From Emydura subglobosa (Eukaryota > Chordata > Testudines > Chelidae): DNA of 64,000 nucleotides. Below the pieces are notes generated by a model. It worked only from the letters and a program-made list of their open reading frames with translations, ran no database searches and was not told the origin of the DNA. The stretch is taken from contig ML679969.1 of NCBI GenBank assembly GCA_007922225.1, forward strand, positions 15,621,999 to 15,685,998, read 5' to 3'. The translations under genes and the position numbers were made by a program. How positions within the stretch are numbered: the first letter of the stretch is position 1; each line of letters opens with the position of its first letter. Below are positions 1 to 12,257 of the stretch, one piece after another.

Positions 1-230
1 CAGTTTTGGTTTCTTTCCCTTGAATCTGAAGTAGGTAACCAGAAAGACCTAATTCTGCAGCTTCAAGGGAAGGAGTCTCAGCTTCCCAAACTCACTTCTT
101 GGAATATGTAAGTCAGGGGCCAGTCATGTCCCAGTCTTTGTAAGAACCACCAGTTTCTAGGCATCGCTCCGGAAGGAATGATTTTCTGCAATTACACTGC
201 CTTGCACTGAGCTCCAGTGTAAATTAAGTC

Positions 231-290
231 CAGAGGGGTAGCCGTGTTAGTCTGTATACAGCAAAGACAACGAGAGTTCTGTGGCACTTT
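231..290 (+). repeat. Truncated tRNA-derived SINE head (turtle-type)
   Basis: The piece carries the phrase GGGGTAGCCGTGTTAGTCTG followed by a CAGCAAAGACAACGAGAG-like stretch and GTGGCAC. From memory this is the start of a SINE family that is very common in turtles. Only about 60 bases are present, so it is a truncated copy with no body or tail. It is one of the main clues to the type of organism. The family name was not checked. Confidence 0.6.
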
Positions 291-3200
291 CCATTCAGCT
301 CAGCAGGGGAATGGGAGGTGCACACAGGAAGGGAGGAAAAGCAGGAATTCATCATGACTCTTGAATCAGAGACAATCGACTCTGGGTAATATACAGGGAC
401 AAAGAGACATTTTAGTTATCCTTCATCTGAAGAGACAAGGAAAAGCACTTTAAACTCTATGTTGGATCCTGGCTAAGAGCTGGCCAGCCATGTTGGGAGA
501 AAGATCTTAGTGAGAAAACTTACTTGGAACTCCAATTTCTTGTTATGTTTTAGTCTTAGAAGCAGATGATTGTCTGTCACCATCTTTGCCTCAATTCCGG
601 TTGCGTGTTATCACTTCAACATCTGTTCTTTGTTCATCAACTTGATCTCGTTGTATTACCTAACCATCTGAGCGCAGTGTTTCAGACTGAAAGATACCAG
701 CCCCAGCCACGCAGCCAGGCTGGTGCTGTAGACCATTTCTTTATGGGAGCAGGGAACTCGGCATGGTTCTGTGAGTGCTACTATGGGTGAGGCTGAGCAC
801 GGCACACGATGCAGCCTGGGGCAGATCCGGGGCTGGAGGGGCTGTTGCTGTCACCCTGCAAGGAGTAGCCAGGCCGGTGGAAGTCAGGCCACTGTGCTAG
901 GAGCAGGCAGCGGGTGGCAGGGCTCTGAGCCAGAGCTGCACAGCACAGAAGCACGCAGGATTACCAGGCAGGCAGTGATAGAACCCCTGCCTGGTCTGGG
1001 TGACCCCCAAAGTGTCACTGGTGCCAGCCTGGTAACACTGCAGAACAGAGCCTCTGGCTTACGCTCAGGACAGGGACAGCAGGGGCCCAAGCAGGGCAAG
1101 CACCTCTCCACCTGATCTTGGGGGTAACCTTCTGGAGGATGAGTGGGGAGGTCAGTCTCCTTCCCCACTTGAACCTCTTTGATGAGACAGCCTGGAGGGG
1201 GGGAACACTAATCGGTGGCAATCAGGGTAACAGGCAGACTGGAAACAGAGATTTAGAGAGGAAAGACTCTATGTCGCACTGGTAACCCTATGAACCATCT
1301 AGTCCCCCAAAGACTTTTTAATTACAGCATTGTTAAAGTATTAGCGAGGCTGGCAATGAAAACTCTTCCCCTGCGTTGCTAAGGAGGAGCAGAAAGGAAT
1401 CTGGCTGCAGAAGGCAAAGCAGGAGGCCAGCTTGCTGGAAGGACCGCTGATCACAGATGAATACCTGCTCAGGATATTGCCTAAGCTGTGCTACCTTTAC
1501 AGAGATGGATCCACGAACGCAATTCCCTCTTCATGGAAGGGAATAAAGGCTGTGCTTTGCTGCCACTGTACAGACAATGCACGACAGATTTAATCACAGC
1601 AATTAAAAAACAAGGACCTCCAGAGGATAAGAAAATAAGGGAACATTGTGGGGAGTTGGGGGAAGGAAGGAGATTAAATTCCACACAACAGAAAAGAGGA
1701 ATATTGTTTTTAACAACTATTCGATTAGCTGCCTGGGGGATGTTTTTTTTTTTTTTTTTTTTTAATATGCAAAATGTTCAGTGAGCTTCAAATGAAGTTT
1801 CATGGCAGCTTGATTTTTTTACTCCCATCTGTGCAATACTCCATTAAAATCAGCAGCTAAGCAACAACACTTCCTCCCTCTCCCTCCAATTAAGTTGCTG
1901 AACACTTTTTCTAAGCCTTTCTTTCCTCTTTTATTTTTATATGCAAGACAGAGAGGAAGATAATCCCTTGTGTTGCTCCTCATTATGGGGTGTGTGGGGG
2001 TGGAGGGAAAGTAAATTGTTCTCAAGGTGAAGTTAGTTTATTTATTTATTTAATTTAAGCACAGGAGAAACACATTTTTTTGCCAATTAGATTTAAAATA
2101 GGGGTTAATGTTGAGACAATAATAGCAGCAATTATTATAAAGCAGTCAGAATTCCTGGTTTTCCCCTAAATGATCATAAGAGCTAGCGCAAATCTCCCTG
2201 CAGTTGTTAACCAGTCTGTCCAGGCAAAGAAGAAGACAATGGATTCAGGGAGAAATGAAAACAGAGCAAGAAAAGACTGGGCAAAACCTGAATTTAGTGG
2301 AATTTTTGAGTTTTATGTCATGCTATACAGCACTTTGGGAAAGCAAGAAATCTGGAAACCAGGTGAAAATCAGCAATGGAAATTAAATGTGTCTGGTTGG
2401 CCAGCTAGCAAAGTGGATTTCCACATGCCATTTTCCTCTCTGGAATTCCTCTTGCTTTCACACATGGCACAAGTCAGAGCTGAAAACAACTTTGGAAGGG
2501 CTCGGTGAAGTGCATGGCAGAACTTCACTCACAATTTGGAGGGACTGGGACACAGCCCAGGAGAAGTCCAAGGCTGGCAAAACAGGAGGCCCTGTAAGTC
2601 AAGAACCACATACATTGGCAGAGCAGTATGTGGCCCAGGTCTAGAGTCAAAGGAAGTGCTTGCAGGTCAGTCCTGAGGCAAACTAACAGGGCTATGGGAA
2701 TGAGCTAGAAAAGATATGAAGGGAATATCCTCTAGCTTCTGGTTGTATAAGGAAGTCTCAGTTTGTATTTCCTAAACTCTCACACAAACAATAAAATTAA
2801 ATAAACAGCGCAACAATCAAAGTAAAGAGAATTATTGAAGGAACAGAGGGAATGAGAAAAAAAAGGATGAAGAAAGAATATCCTTAACCTGAATATCTTG
2901 GTTCGCAAAATCTTTTAATGTATATTTCACTGGTATCTATTAATGCTGGAAAACCTTCCAAATGTCATAACGGATTCAGCAGCTGCTTGAATGAAGCCAA
3001 GACTTAAAAGTGGTTTTTTTTTAAAAAGGCTGAAATGTACAAAACCTCTTTTTTCTAAATTATGTAGCACTTTAAAAGATTAAGAGGACTACAAAAGACT
3101 GAAAGCCCCTAAGTTATCTGTAGCTAGAAAAAATATGAGCACAGAGAAGCAATGCTATAAACATTTTAGAACATCAAATAACAGAGATTGCATTGATTTT

Positions 3201-4055
3201 TATTTTTTTTTTTTTTGTCCTTTAGATTGAGATAAAACAGCCATTCTGTATGAGAGGAGAATAAAATATTTCATGGAAAAAGTTATTTGCAAAATTACCA
3301 AGCGAATCAGCAAAAAACGAAAAAAACAAAAACAACTGTCTCTAGAATATTAGCATGAATATAAATTCTTTATGGCCCCAAACCAGCAAATATTAGGCAT
3401 ATGCTTAACTTTAGAGTCACTGATGTGCATCATCATTTGGAGAATCAGTGCCCATGATATAGCAATTGTATATTTTGTGCTCTGTCATATTCATCTTATT
3501 AATTAGAGATATAGGGGTCTGGTTGTCTCACTTGCAGAGTACAGAGTTTGTAATTCTGTTGCCTTTCATGGAGTTACTTTTGGTTTATGTTGGTATAAGC
3601 AAGATCAGAATCTGACCGATACTACATTTAAATACATTGGCCAACACTGAAGACACAACTGTTCCATAACTTCCCAGAATGCACTGCTTTCTAAAAAATC
3701 ATAGGTAGATGTCAGCAATTTGCAAACTCAGGACTCAAGGAAGACATGGATAACTTTTTCTGGAGGTGAGAAAAACCAGAGTTGGTTTTGTTTCTGTAAA
3801 ACCAGAATCAGGGAGAGTTTGGATTCATGTCCTGTTTCATTTGTGGGGGTTCTGAACATGGTTATGGTTTTGGCCTTTCCCTGCTATGTGCTAATTTACC
3901 ATAAACACACAAAAGTCACTGTTGAAGCACTCAGGTCATATTTTTATTCTTCTACTCATTGCATTAGTTGCTGATATGCACTCTTTTCCCCTGCTTGCTG
4001 GCTTCTCTTCCTGCCCTGCACGGATGCTGATATGTATACAGTACCATAGGTCAGC
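291..4055. other. Unique AT-rich DNA without a recognised gene
   Basis: Open frames here are short and none resembles a known protein. A pure T run of 21 bases lies at 1743-1763. Stretches around 1310-1420, 1580-1650 and 2080-2160 contain ATTA/TAAT homeodomain-type cores in otherwise non-repetitive sequence and could be regulatory. The frame at 2170-2508 is open for 112 codons but has no visible domain or splice context. Confidence 0.5.
1743..1763. repeat. Poly-T tract
   Basis: An uninterrupted run of 21 T bases. No clear SINE or LINE body abuts it, so it may be a simple slippage tract and not the tail of a retroelement. Confidence 0.95.
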
Positions 4056-4140
4056 ACAGAGCTTTCCAGGCAAACAATAAAAGGCAAGTTCCTTCCCTGA
4101 AGGTCTTCCAGTCTAAAGTTAGAATGAATGAACAGCAGAA
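4056..4140 (-). repeat. L2/MIR-type 3' tail fragment, antisense
   Basis: The order of phrases CAAACAATAAAAGGCAAGTT, CCTTCCCTGAAGGTCTTCC and AGTCTAAAG matches the reverse complement of the L2-derived tail shared by L2 LINEs and MIR SINEs (normally CCCTGCCCTGAAGAGCTTACAATCTAA). It is strongly diverged and short, so the call is tentative. Confidence 0.4.
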
Positions 4141-7100
4141 GTGGAGGCCCAGGCAAGACTACAGTTTAGAAAGAAAGTAGATGCATCCCTGATGGGATGT
4201 AGTTTACTGGGAGATGGAAGCTGAGGGTCCATCATGTCTTTTGAGTGAGTGACTCACATGGAACATCTAGGTATCTATCAGAGCATGTCTGAGAAATAAA
4301 TTATATTATAGCGGAGGATCCAAGCTGATAGCCCTGGCACGGTTCCAAGAGGATATTTGAAATAGGAGATTGTGGGTCACTTGCATGCAACCGTAGGGAG
4401 GTCAGCACTGCAAAGGAAGGGAGACAGTGAGGCCATAAATCATGGAATCAAAGGTTTTGGGCTCTTCTGGGTTGTATTCTTTAGATTGGTCAAAAGAAAC
4501 TAAATCATGCAGATATTAAAATAAATATGGCACCATGAGCTGTCAGTTGTTGACGCAATCATGACAAATGCAACTTAACTGCTTTTTTTTTTCTTATTCT
4601 TCTTTAGCAGAACCTCATTCATTTTGCAAAGAAAATGGATGGAATAGCCCATTAGCACAGAAACTTTTATTTCAGGGGCTTCACACAAAAGAGGTTGTCC
4701 TTTCAGATTGCCAGCCCCTTCGTTCAGATTGGCAAAGGCAGTGGAGTGTGTTCAGGGGTGTGGAGTGCAGGACATTTACACAGCTAAACTCTCCAAGGGC
4801 TTAGATTTCCTTCATTGGTGAAGCGAGATGCTTGGAGTTCACACAGACTGGTACGTGAATTATCTGAACCAAAACTTTCCCATGTGCTTGCAGGGTGGCA
4901 TCTGGGGGATACCTTAGCTATCACAGAATTACTCCACCCAGCGGTCAGTGTTACTGAGCATGTATGTCTTGCATATTATCACAGCCAGCATTTCCTTACT
5001 GGCTTCCCAGGTGAGGATGCCTGCAAAGTGGTTTGAAGAATCAGGACTAAGCACTATTGCTAACATATACCCTGCGTGTCCTGCATTATTTCCTGTGATT
5101 GCACCTTTAGGCTATACGCTATCTTGTGCAAGGGCTTGCTTAGCAGAGTTTGCTGTACTGAGCTGTGCACAGTGACAATATCATACAGTGACTGACTCCG
5201 GTCAGCCCGCTCTGTTATATCATTTCCTGTTCCTGAAACCCTTAAAGGTGCAGCTGGCGGTCACTGTAGAACATTCCCTTTACACCAGCTCCTAGCATAC
5301 TTGGTATTGCCTGGCCTGTAGATTCCACTCTCTGTTCCTACTTTTTTCTGTGAAGAATCCATTCAGCTTGAGACTCTGCAGAGTGTGTCTACTGGGAAGT
5401 GTGCTCTCAGTAATAATGCAGTGCAAATGAGAGTGAGAGTGGCTTTCCCTTTTTATATCTAATCACAGCAGGGAAAATTATAGCTGTCCTGAAACAAATC
5501 TTTATATTTTTCTCTGCCTAGCTTCCAGGAGGACCTCATGTCCAATAGACTGTTGTTTGACAACATGAACTTTTAGTGAATCCTTAAGCAAGGCAGTGGT
5601 GCAGGTTGATGCGTATTTAGATAAAAAAACAGTGTATCACTAGCCTAAAGGTGAACATGTGCCAATCCGTCTTCTTCATTTGATGGAATTAAATGCACAA
5701 AGCTGGGTGTATTACATGGAAATCAATAAAACCTCAGTGCAAAGAAGAAATATGTTACCATTTGACCCACACAGGCTGGACTCCAACTGCTTAAACTCTA
5801 AGCCCCTTAGTTTTAACAACATTTGAGGTTGTCTGTTTTCAATCTTTGCAAATAATGACAGATGCCCCAATAAAGTATCATTCACAGCAAGAAGCCAAAC
5901 CGTGTCAGCCTTAGGAAAGCATCACTACGAGGAACAAGAGAAGCCTCTCCTCTTGGGAGGGAGAGTAGTGGCCTCTCCATCACTCCACAAGTCTAAAAGG
6001 ATGCCTTCTTTTTTCAGGCTCCATCAACTAGCCGTTGCTGTGACTGCCCACTTGGTCAATAAGAGTTAATTTAACCAATTAGCAGAGACCGTCACCCAGT
6101 GTTAGGACTTGGCATACGTACATCCTGCCCAATACTGCAGCCAAGAGTCAGCAATGGGAACTTCATGATTTGTCTGCTGCAGCTCTGGGCTAGAGACTGT
6201 CCTTTTGCAGATTGTACGGCAAGCCCACCTCAATTCTAGCAACAGCTGCTCACCTGCATCAAGGGTCAAAAAATGACACTCCTCCACTCACTTTCAGACC
6301 TCATCCTTCAGCCCAGGCCCTGAGCTTGCCTGGTCCTTCACATAAGAGTCAGCCTGACAGCGGAGGATGACTACAACTGAAGCCAGGCTTTCCCCTGACT
6401 TTGTTGCTGCAGCAAGAAACCTGAAACCATTTGTGAAGGGGACAATGAGTGTCCTGGCAAAAAAATCACTATAACACCAGGAAATACTGCAACATTGTCA
6501 GCCAGAATGAGGAGTTGTTCAAATGACAGATTCCTCTTTGAGCGTGCTTCTTTGGAAGGGCTGCCTGACAGAATGTGCTGGGGCAGCATTTCAGCTAACC
6601 ATCCTTGAACAACAAAACAGCAACTACAAACCAAAGTGTGGTTACAATCCAGAGAATACCATTGTGAAATTGACACTAGGCCTGGTCCCAAGCCAATAGA
6701 AAGACTCCCCAGCTTTGGTGAGCTTGGATCAGACCAGTTCGGAACCTCCCCTTCGCCCCCCAGGAGTCCACAGCAAAGTGGATCAACTTGCAAGTCACAA
6801 GATTGTGCTTTTTTGTAGCTTCCACCCCTATCAGAGATCTGAAAATCAAACAACCGTCCGTTCCTTCAGCTCTCACACCATTGCCGGCAATAAAGATTCT
6901 GCAACTGGGACTTAGGGTATGATTTTGTTGATGAGACATGAGATAATTACAACTCCAGCTTCCTCTCCCATTGACCATGAGATGGGAGATGATACCATTT
7001 CACCGCCACATTTTTTATTACGCTTGAGCTTTAATTTTAAAATGTCTCCTGACTCGGTATCCCTGCAGCCTCTCTGTGCTAGCCCTCTGCTTGCTGTAGA

Positions 7101-8239
7101 AGGTCATATTCATGAAATGAAGCTATTAATGATCTGCGCTCAGTGAGGATGCACATGTACTAACTATTGTTGCTGCACTAGTGAAGTAATTTTATGCCAC
7201 ATATAATTCTTGGGTAAATATTTGGAGGCATGGGGGAATAATAAGAACTTCCAATAAAATCCCTGCCAGAAGACACTGTTAGTTAGTGTACTGCCATCCA
7301 CGGCTCTGAACGTATTTGGCTGGGTTTCAATCATGATCTGTGCCAGCCCAGCCCCTGCTAATAAGTAATTAGAAGATAATTAACATTTGTAACATAGAAT
7401 GGGAAACATCTGGGCCCAGTAACTTATTAGAAACCTTAAAGTCTGATTAATCGAGAACAGGGTGAAGGAATGCAATGATGCAGGCCCAGACACTTGGGTC
7501 CTAATCCCATGAGATATCAAATAGTATGGGCTGGGTTCGCGCCATGCATGTCAGAGGCTGGGCTCTGGACCCCTGACAGCAGAGAATCCTCTAAGCAGGC
7601 ATAAGGCTGCCCAGAATCCTTCCTCTGCCAGAGGAAAGCTGACTGAAACTGCCCTCTCGGGGTGGCCAAGGGAAGGCAGATGGCAGATACACTGCTGTAG
7701 TGCACCTTCTGGGATGCCTCCACTGAGTGGCATTCTATGGAGGCCTGGCTGGAGTTGGAAGCTGCCATCCTCATGTTGAATCATTGGGGACAGGAAGGGA
7801 GAACGGCTTCCTCACTTCTTAAAACAGCTGATTATTGCCAGAGGTTATCTGCCATATATAGGGATAAACTGAGGGTAAAGGGAGAGGGGGAGAAACCTTT
7901 GTAATATCAAAAGCTCCCACATATATCCTCAAATGTAAGTAATGGATGAAATTTTGGGCAATCCCCTTATCTTTTTAACCTTACACACTTCCAGCAAGTA
8001 TCTTGGCTTCTGTCCAAAACAAATCTATAGAAAGCAGCTGTACTAACATAAGCCATTGAGCTTCTTCTCAGTTATCCCTCTATGGACTAGAAAGGAGCTG
8101 GAAACAAACAGGGTGTCTTATATGAATTCAGAAGAATTAGGCTTGTAGTAATACTTGGTAATGCAGTTGCAGTGAAGGTTTGGTGTGATATTTATTGGCT
8201 GTGTTACAATAACAATTAGAGAGTGAAATTGCAATCGTG
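4141..8239. other. Unique DNA without a recognised gene
   Basis: A long pyrimidine tract ending in TTTAG at 4585-4605 looks like a splice acceptor, but the sequence after it shows no convincing coding signal. The minus-strand open frame at 6371-6853 (160 codons) has no recognisable domain and is overlapped by shorter plus-strand frames. Around 7150-7440 there is AT-rich sequence with TAAGTAATTAG and TAATTAAC homeodomain-type motifs. Confidence 0.5.
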
Positions 8240-8485
8240 ACATTGTGCTGGGTGCTGTACATATACATCGTAAAAGAATGTCCCTGATCTAAACAACTTC
8301 CAGTTGAAATAGAAAAGACAGACAAAATGCAGATAATAATGCTTCCTTTTACATCTAGGTTACTGAGAGATTCAGTGACTTCCCCAAGAAATCTGTGACA
8401 GAACTGGGAACTGACTGCTGCTTTCCTGAGTTGCCATCTGGTACCTTGACCACAAGACCATCCTTCCTGTGTAGTTTTCTCACCC
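8240..8485 (-). repeat. MIR-type SINE with L2-like tail, antisense
   Basis: On the plus strand the order is tail first: ATTGTGCTGGGTGCTGTACA, then TCCCTGATCTAAACAACTTC, then the core GTGACTTCCCCAAGAAATCTGTGACAGAACTGGGAACTGA, and finally ACCACAAGACCATCCTTCC from the tRNA-derived head. This is the full order of an antisense MIR. The copy is old, with many substitutions and small gaps. Confidence 0.75.
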
Positions 8486-10044
8486 CATGTTGATTCTTTC
8501 CCAGTTAAGTTTAGTTGCAAAGACATATTAAACCAATTAAAATAATGTCAGTGTTCCCAGCTTTCGGATTCATATCCCCACCCCAGTTCTGCAAGGGGGA
8601 CTCAGTACCCGTATGACCATTTTAACTGCCTCAGTGCTGATTTGAGCATACGGAGGCAGACATGAACCTCCTAATTTACACATCTACATTTGAAAATCGA
8701 GTCTGCCTATATTTATATCAACAGCACTGACTTTTTTCCCAGTCAATCATGGAAGCAACTGGCCACAACTGAGCAGAAATAGTTATCTTCAAAACTCCTT
8801 GGCAATTTTCCAGAAAAAGAGACGACAACTAAAGAAAGTGGCAAGTGCTAAAGGAGGGGAGTCATTGACAATAATAATAAAGCATTCCACCAAGTTTGCA
8901 ATAACTTGTGTTGTTAGGGCTTTTTTCTCCTATTTCCCTAATATACTAACCACTCGCTTGGAATGGTTCAGAGCCATAGAGCTCCGGCCAGGCTGGGGAA
9001 ACAAGACCAAAGCACTGTGACGTATTCAGTCCATCGCTTGTGACCATGAAAATTCTCAACCATGCAGACACCCAGTCCTGGTGTTAAAAGATTTCAGTGC
9101 TCAAATAGCGCTTCCACTGTTCCTGCCTCTCCATTCATTTATCCTTGATGAGTATAAATAGAACCTTATAAATTACCGTTTTTCTGCTCCACACTGCAGT
9201 TCCCTGCTCTCCATTCTCAAAGCACAGGAAGCCCACAGCCAACCTAACGACAACATTCAAGCTCCAAAAGCCATGCAGCGGTTTTAGGACCCCAGATTGC
9301 TAAAAGAAGAGCAACTCATGAAAGGTTGGGAGAGAGAAGGACAATTTCATTGGCCATGACGAGATCCTTCTACCTAGGAATCTGAGTGGCTTCTAAAGTG
9401 TCCGCTTTCCACAGGCTGATCCATCAAGGATACAGCTTCCTGAATGAGCTACAGTAGGTCAATATGTGCAGTGTGCCAAACATAGCTGAAGCAGGAACCT
9501 TCAACCTGCTTCTTAAACTCTCCAGAGACTCGTAAAGCAGCAGAAATCTGGGCATTAAGTTGTAAACAAGCACCAGTTAGACAAGGCAGATGTTGTAACG
9601 ACTTCTGCTGCTTACGAGATGATTGCCAGTTTGAACAGAAGGACATAAATTCTAGGAAATTGAAATGTTTAAAGGTCTTCTCAGACCTTCCTCATTTTCT
9701 TTCAGAATTATGCTTCTCTGCACTTTTCTCTGCTCTCTGAGAGCTCTTTGGCCGCTGATTAAATGCCACAGGCCAAATTCAGCACTGTTGCAACTCTGTT
9801 GACTACAGGAGAACTACGCTTGCTTCCGTCAGAGCTAAGATTGTGTCCCGTGGACACAAACTGTATATTTTAAACAAGGAAAAACAATACATAATGCAGT
9901 CTTTATGCAAAATACCCATTCGTGGACTGAAAAATGCAGGCCTGATTTGGAAAGACCAACATGGTGCTTTGTACCACCTTTCAGCTGAGCATCTCAAACC
10001 ACTTTATAAGCCCCAATTAATTCCACCTGCCCTAATCCCTCTCT
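8486..10044. other. Unique DNA without a recognised gene
   Basis: A minus-strand frame at 9449-9646 gives a fairly protein-like peptide of 65 residues. It has no clear acceptor and donor pair and no family resemblance that I can name. Nothing else here stands out. Confidence 0.45.
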
Positions 10045-10195
10045 TCTTACCCACATTTTACCAATGGTTGGCGTGAGGCTCAACAAGGTTAAAGTGATTT
10101 GGCCACAGACCCTCCTGGGCAAACTGGAAGTAGAATGCAGCAGTCCTGACTCTCAGTTCCCTGCTCTAACCACTAATCTACCTGCCACTCCAGTT
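10045..10195 (-). repeat. MIR SINE, antisense
   Basis: ACATTTTACCAATGGTTGGC, AGGCTCAACAAGGTTAAAGTG, ATTTGGCCACAG and CCCTGCTCTAACCACTAATC are in the order expected for the reverse complement of a MIR core and tRNA-like head. Divergence is typical of an ancient copy. Confidence 0.75.
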
Positions 10196-10588
10196 CAACT
10201 CTTCCGTGTCTGGTCTTCTATAGTGCTTAATGAGCTGTCATCCCTAATGTGCCATATGTCCATGCATGTCTGAATTCAAGCCATTACTTGAGTTTCAAAC
10301 ATCTCTTCTTCATGAGGAAAATCCTGCCCAGTACAAAGAGCTCATACAAAACACTTAGTCAGTACTATGCCTCCACACAAGAGTCAGAATAGTCTTGTGT
10401 GAGCTTTCTGCATTGGGCTCAGTTTCATCCCATCAGAGAAGAAGAAGAATTCCTATCATTCACTGATGATTTATAAGGATTTGCACTGAGGAAGGCAGAG
10501 AACAACAGCACTAGCCTGATGGTCTCCTGTAAATTAATAACAAGAAGAGACCAGTATCTGCTGAGCCTACACAATTTCTATACTGCAG

Positions 10589-10601
10589 TCAGCAGAGGGC
10601 A
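10589..10601 (+). promoter_or_regulatory. Candidate CTCF motif
   Basis: TCAGCAGAGGGCA fits the core CCASYAGRKGGCR at 12 of 13 positions. It lies in non-repetitive DNA. A motif this short occurs by chance, and no occupancy can be inferred from sequence. Confidence 0.25.
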
Positions 10602-11339
10602 ACTGCTGCAAACCCATTGTCCAAACTTTTTAGCACATCAGCAATCCTATGAGCTGGGCAGCTGAGGTAACAATCTCACCCAGCAACAGGTACTGAGAAA
10701 GGATGTCCCTTCACATGGGCACCTGCCGGCTCTCAAAAAAGCAATTGATCCCATCCGCCCTTGAATTATAGATAGTCCTGTCACTCCAGTGGGGGTAAAG
10801 CAGAGAGGAGATGGCTGAGAGCTCCAGGGATTGAGTGAGTGAATGACAGCTGAGGATATGCGGTTGTTTCTCTATAGAAAGGGATTAGCATTACAAACCA
10901 GTGAGCGGCTCTCAGATTTTAGGGAAAGAAAAAATGTTGAATGAAACCCAATAAAATAATAAGAAAGAGTCCAAATTTTTCTAAGTTACTTGCTAGCTCA
11001 AGAGGAAAAGAGAAGTTTGATAATAAGGGAAATCTCTGTCATAAACTATATTCTATGGTGATCTGGATTCAGAGAAAGAGAAAGGAGTCTTTGGAGTCCT
11101 AGAACATGCTTTGCCATATATTCCTAATAATCATTTTTGCACTTTGCTCACTGGTGGGCCGGAGACATCAGAGTGAATTATTTACTCCCCTAGGGTGATA
11201 TTCAGCCATGTGCAGAGGGTCGGCAAAAGGTATATGCATCACTTAAATCCCACGTTTGCATAGGGGTGTGCTTTTACAAGAGTCACTTAAATAGTTCTGC
11301 CCCGTACTGTACGGACTCCTTTTTTTTTTGCTCTGTGTT

Positions 11340-11690
11340 TACGTTAGAGAAGGCCAGGTCAAAGAAATGCACTTTGCACTTGGATGGAAGGTGGGGAGGT
11401 TTCTGCTGGTCCTTTGGGACTGGGGAAATTCATTCCACAGTCTCAGACCAGCCCCAAAGAAGCTCTCCCTCCCACACCAACAAGCTTTACCTCGTTGACT
11501 AGAGTTCCATTGTGCTGGGGGAGCAAAGTCGTCAACTTTGGTCTTCACCCCAGAGCTTTAGGCTCTTTGAGATATCCTGGGCCCAGATCCTGGAGCACTT
11601 TGAAGAGATGGACTGAGAGCTTGAACTTCATTCAAAATTCTCTGGGAAGTCAGTAGAGAGAGCAGAGGACAGTGGAGTGTGCTCCTGGAA
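11340..11690. repeat. Possible old LINE-like interspersed repeat
   Basis: The wording GAGAAGGCCAGGTCAAAGAA ... GAGATATCCTGGGCCCAGAT ... GCACTTTGAAGAGATGGACT ... CTTGAACTTCATTCAAAATTC follows the layout of an old reptile repeat in the L2/L3/CR1 range as I remember it. I cannot name the family or set the ends. Frames on both strands are open for about 70-90 codons, but none is intact coding sequence. Confidence 0.3.
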
Positions 11691-12136
11691 CCCTGTGCTG
11701 CTGCGGTGGTACTCCGCAAAGTGAATGGTGATCTCTGGGTGGATGACATTATGCAAATGCAATGTAGTGCTATTACTTTGTTAAGCATATTAGTGCCCTA
11801 AGTAAATCAGAGGGGCCTGTCTGGGGTCCCAGTGCTCCGGTGCTGTCATGTGTGATTAAATTCCTGACTGCACAAAGCCTAGGTTCCGTTTAAATCCTCA
11901 AAATAGGGATGGTGCAGAGGCACCCTGGATGTTTTCTTTGTGGTTACAGGAACAAAGCCTCGGCTTTGCAGAGGTGTTATACTGTGCTTGCTGAGGTCCC
12001 TATGGAGCTATGCCACATCAGCCAACAGAACGTCAGCAAACGCCCCTCACAGAAGGTAATTTGATCACAACCCAGGTGTGGTGCTGGCAGCCTGGGAGTC
12101 TCACACTGGGTCCTGTCAATAACATTAGTGCCGGCT

Positions 12137-12257
12137 GGGGTTGCCAACCCTCCAGGATTGCCCTGGAGTTTCTAGGAACTAAAGATTAATATTTAATTAA
12201 AGATTATGTCATGGAATTAAACCTCCGGGAACACATCCAACCAAAACTGGCAACCCT
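12137..12257. mobile_element. Short MITE with GGGTTGCCA terminal inverted repeats
   Basis: The left end GGGGTTGCCA is mirrored by TGGCAACCCT at the right end, giving a 9-10 base inverted repeat around a roughly 121-base element. The inside contains ATTAATATTTAATTAAAGAT, an AT-rich near-palindrome, and the phrase TTATGTCATGGAATTAAACC. I remember this short non-autonomous DNA transposon as common in turtles and crocodilians. It has no coding capacity. The target duplication is not clear. Confidence 0.7.

Noticed and set aside
4568..4804. Plus-strand frame preceded by a strong pyrimidine tract and CTTTAG
   Set aside because: The sequence after the acceptor has no coding look and no clear donor. 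A T-rich tract before an AG is common in AT-rich DNA.
6371..6853. 160-codon minus-strand open frame
   Set aside because: No domain, no splice context, and overlapping shorter open frames on the plus strand. It reads like background in a locally stop-poor stretch.
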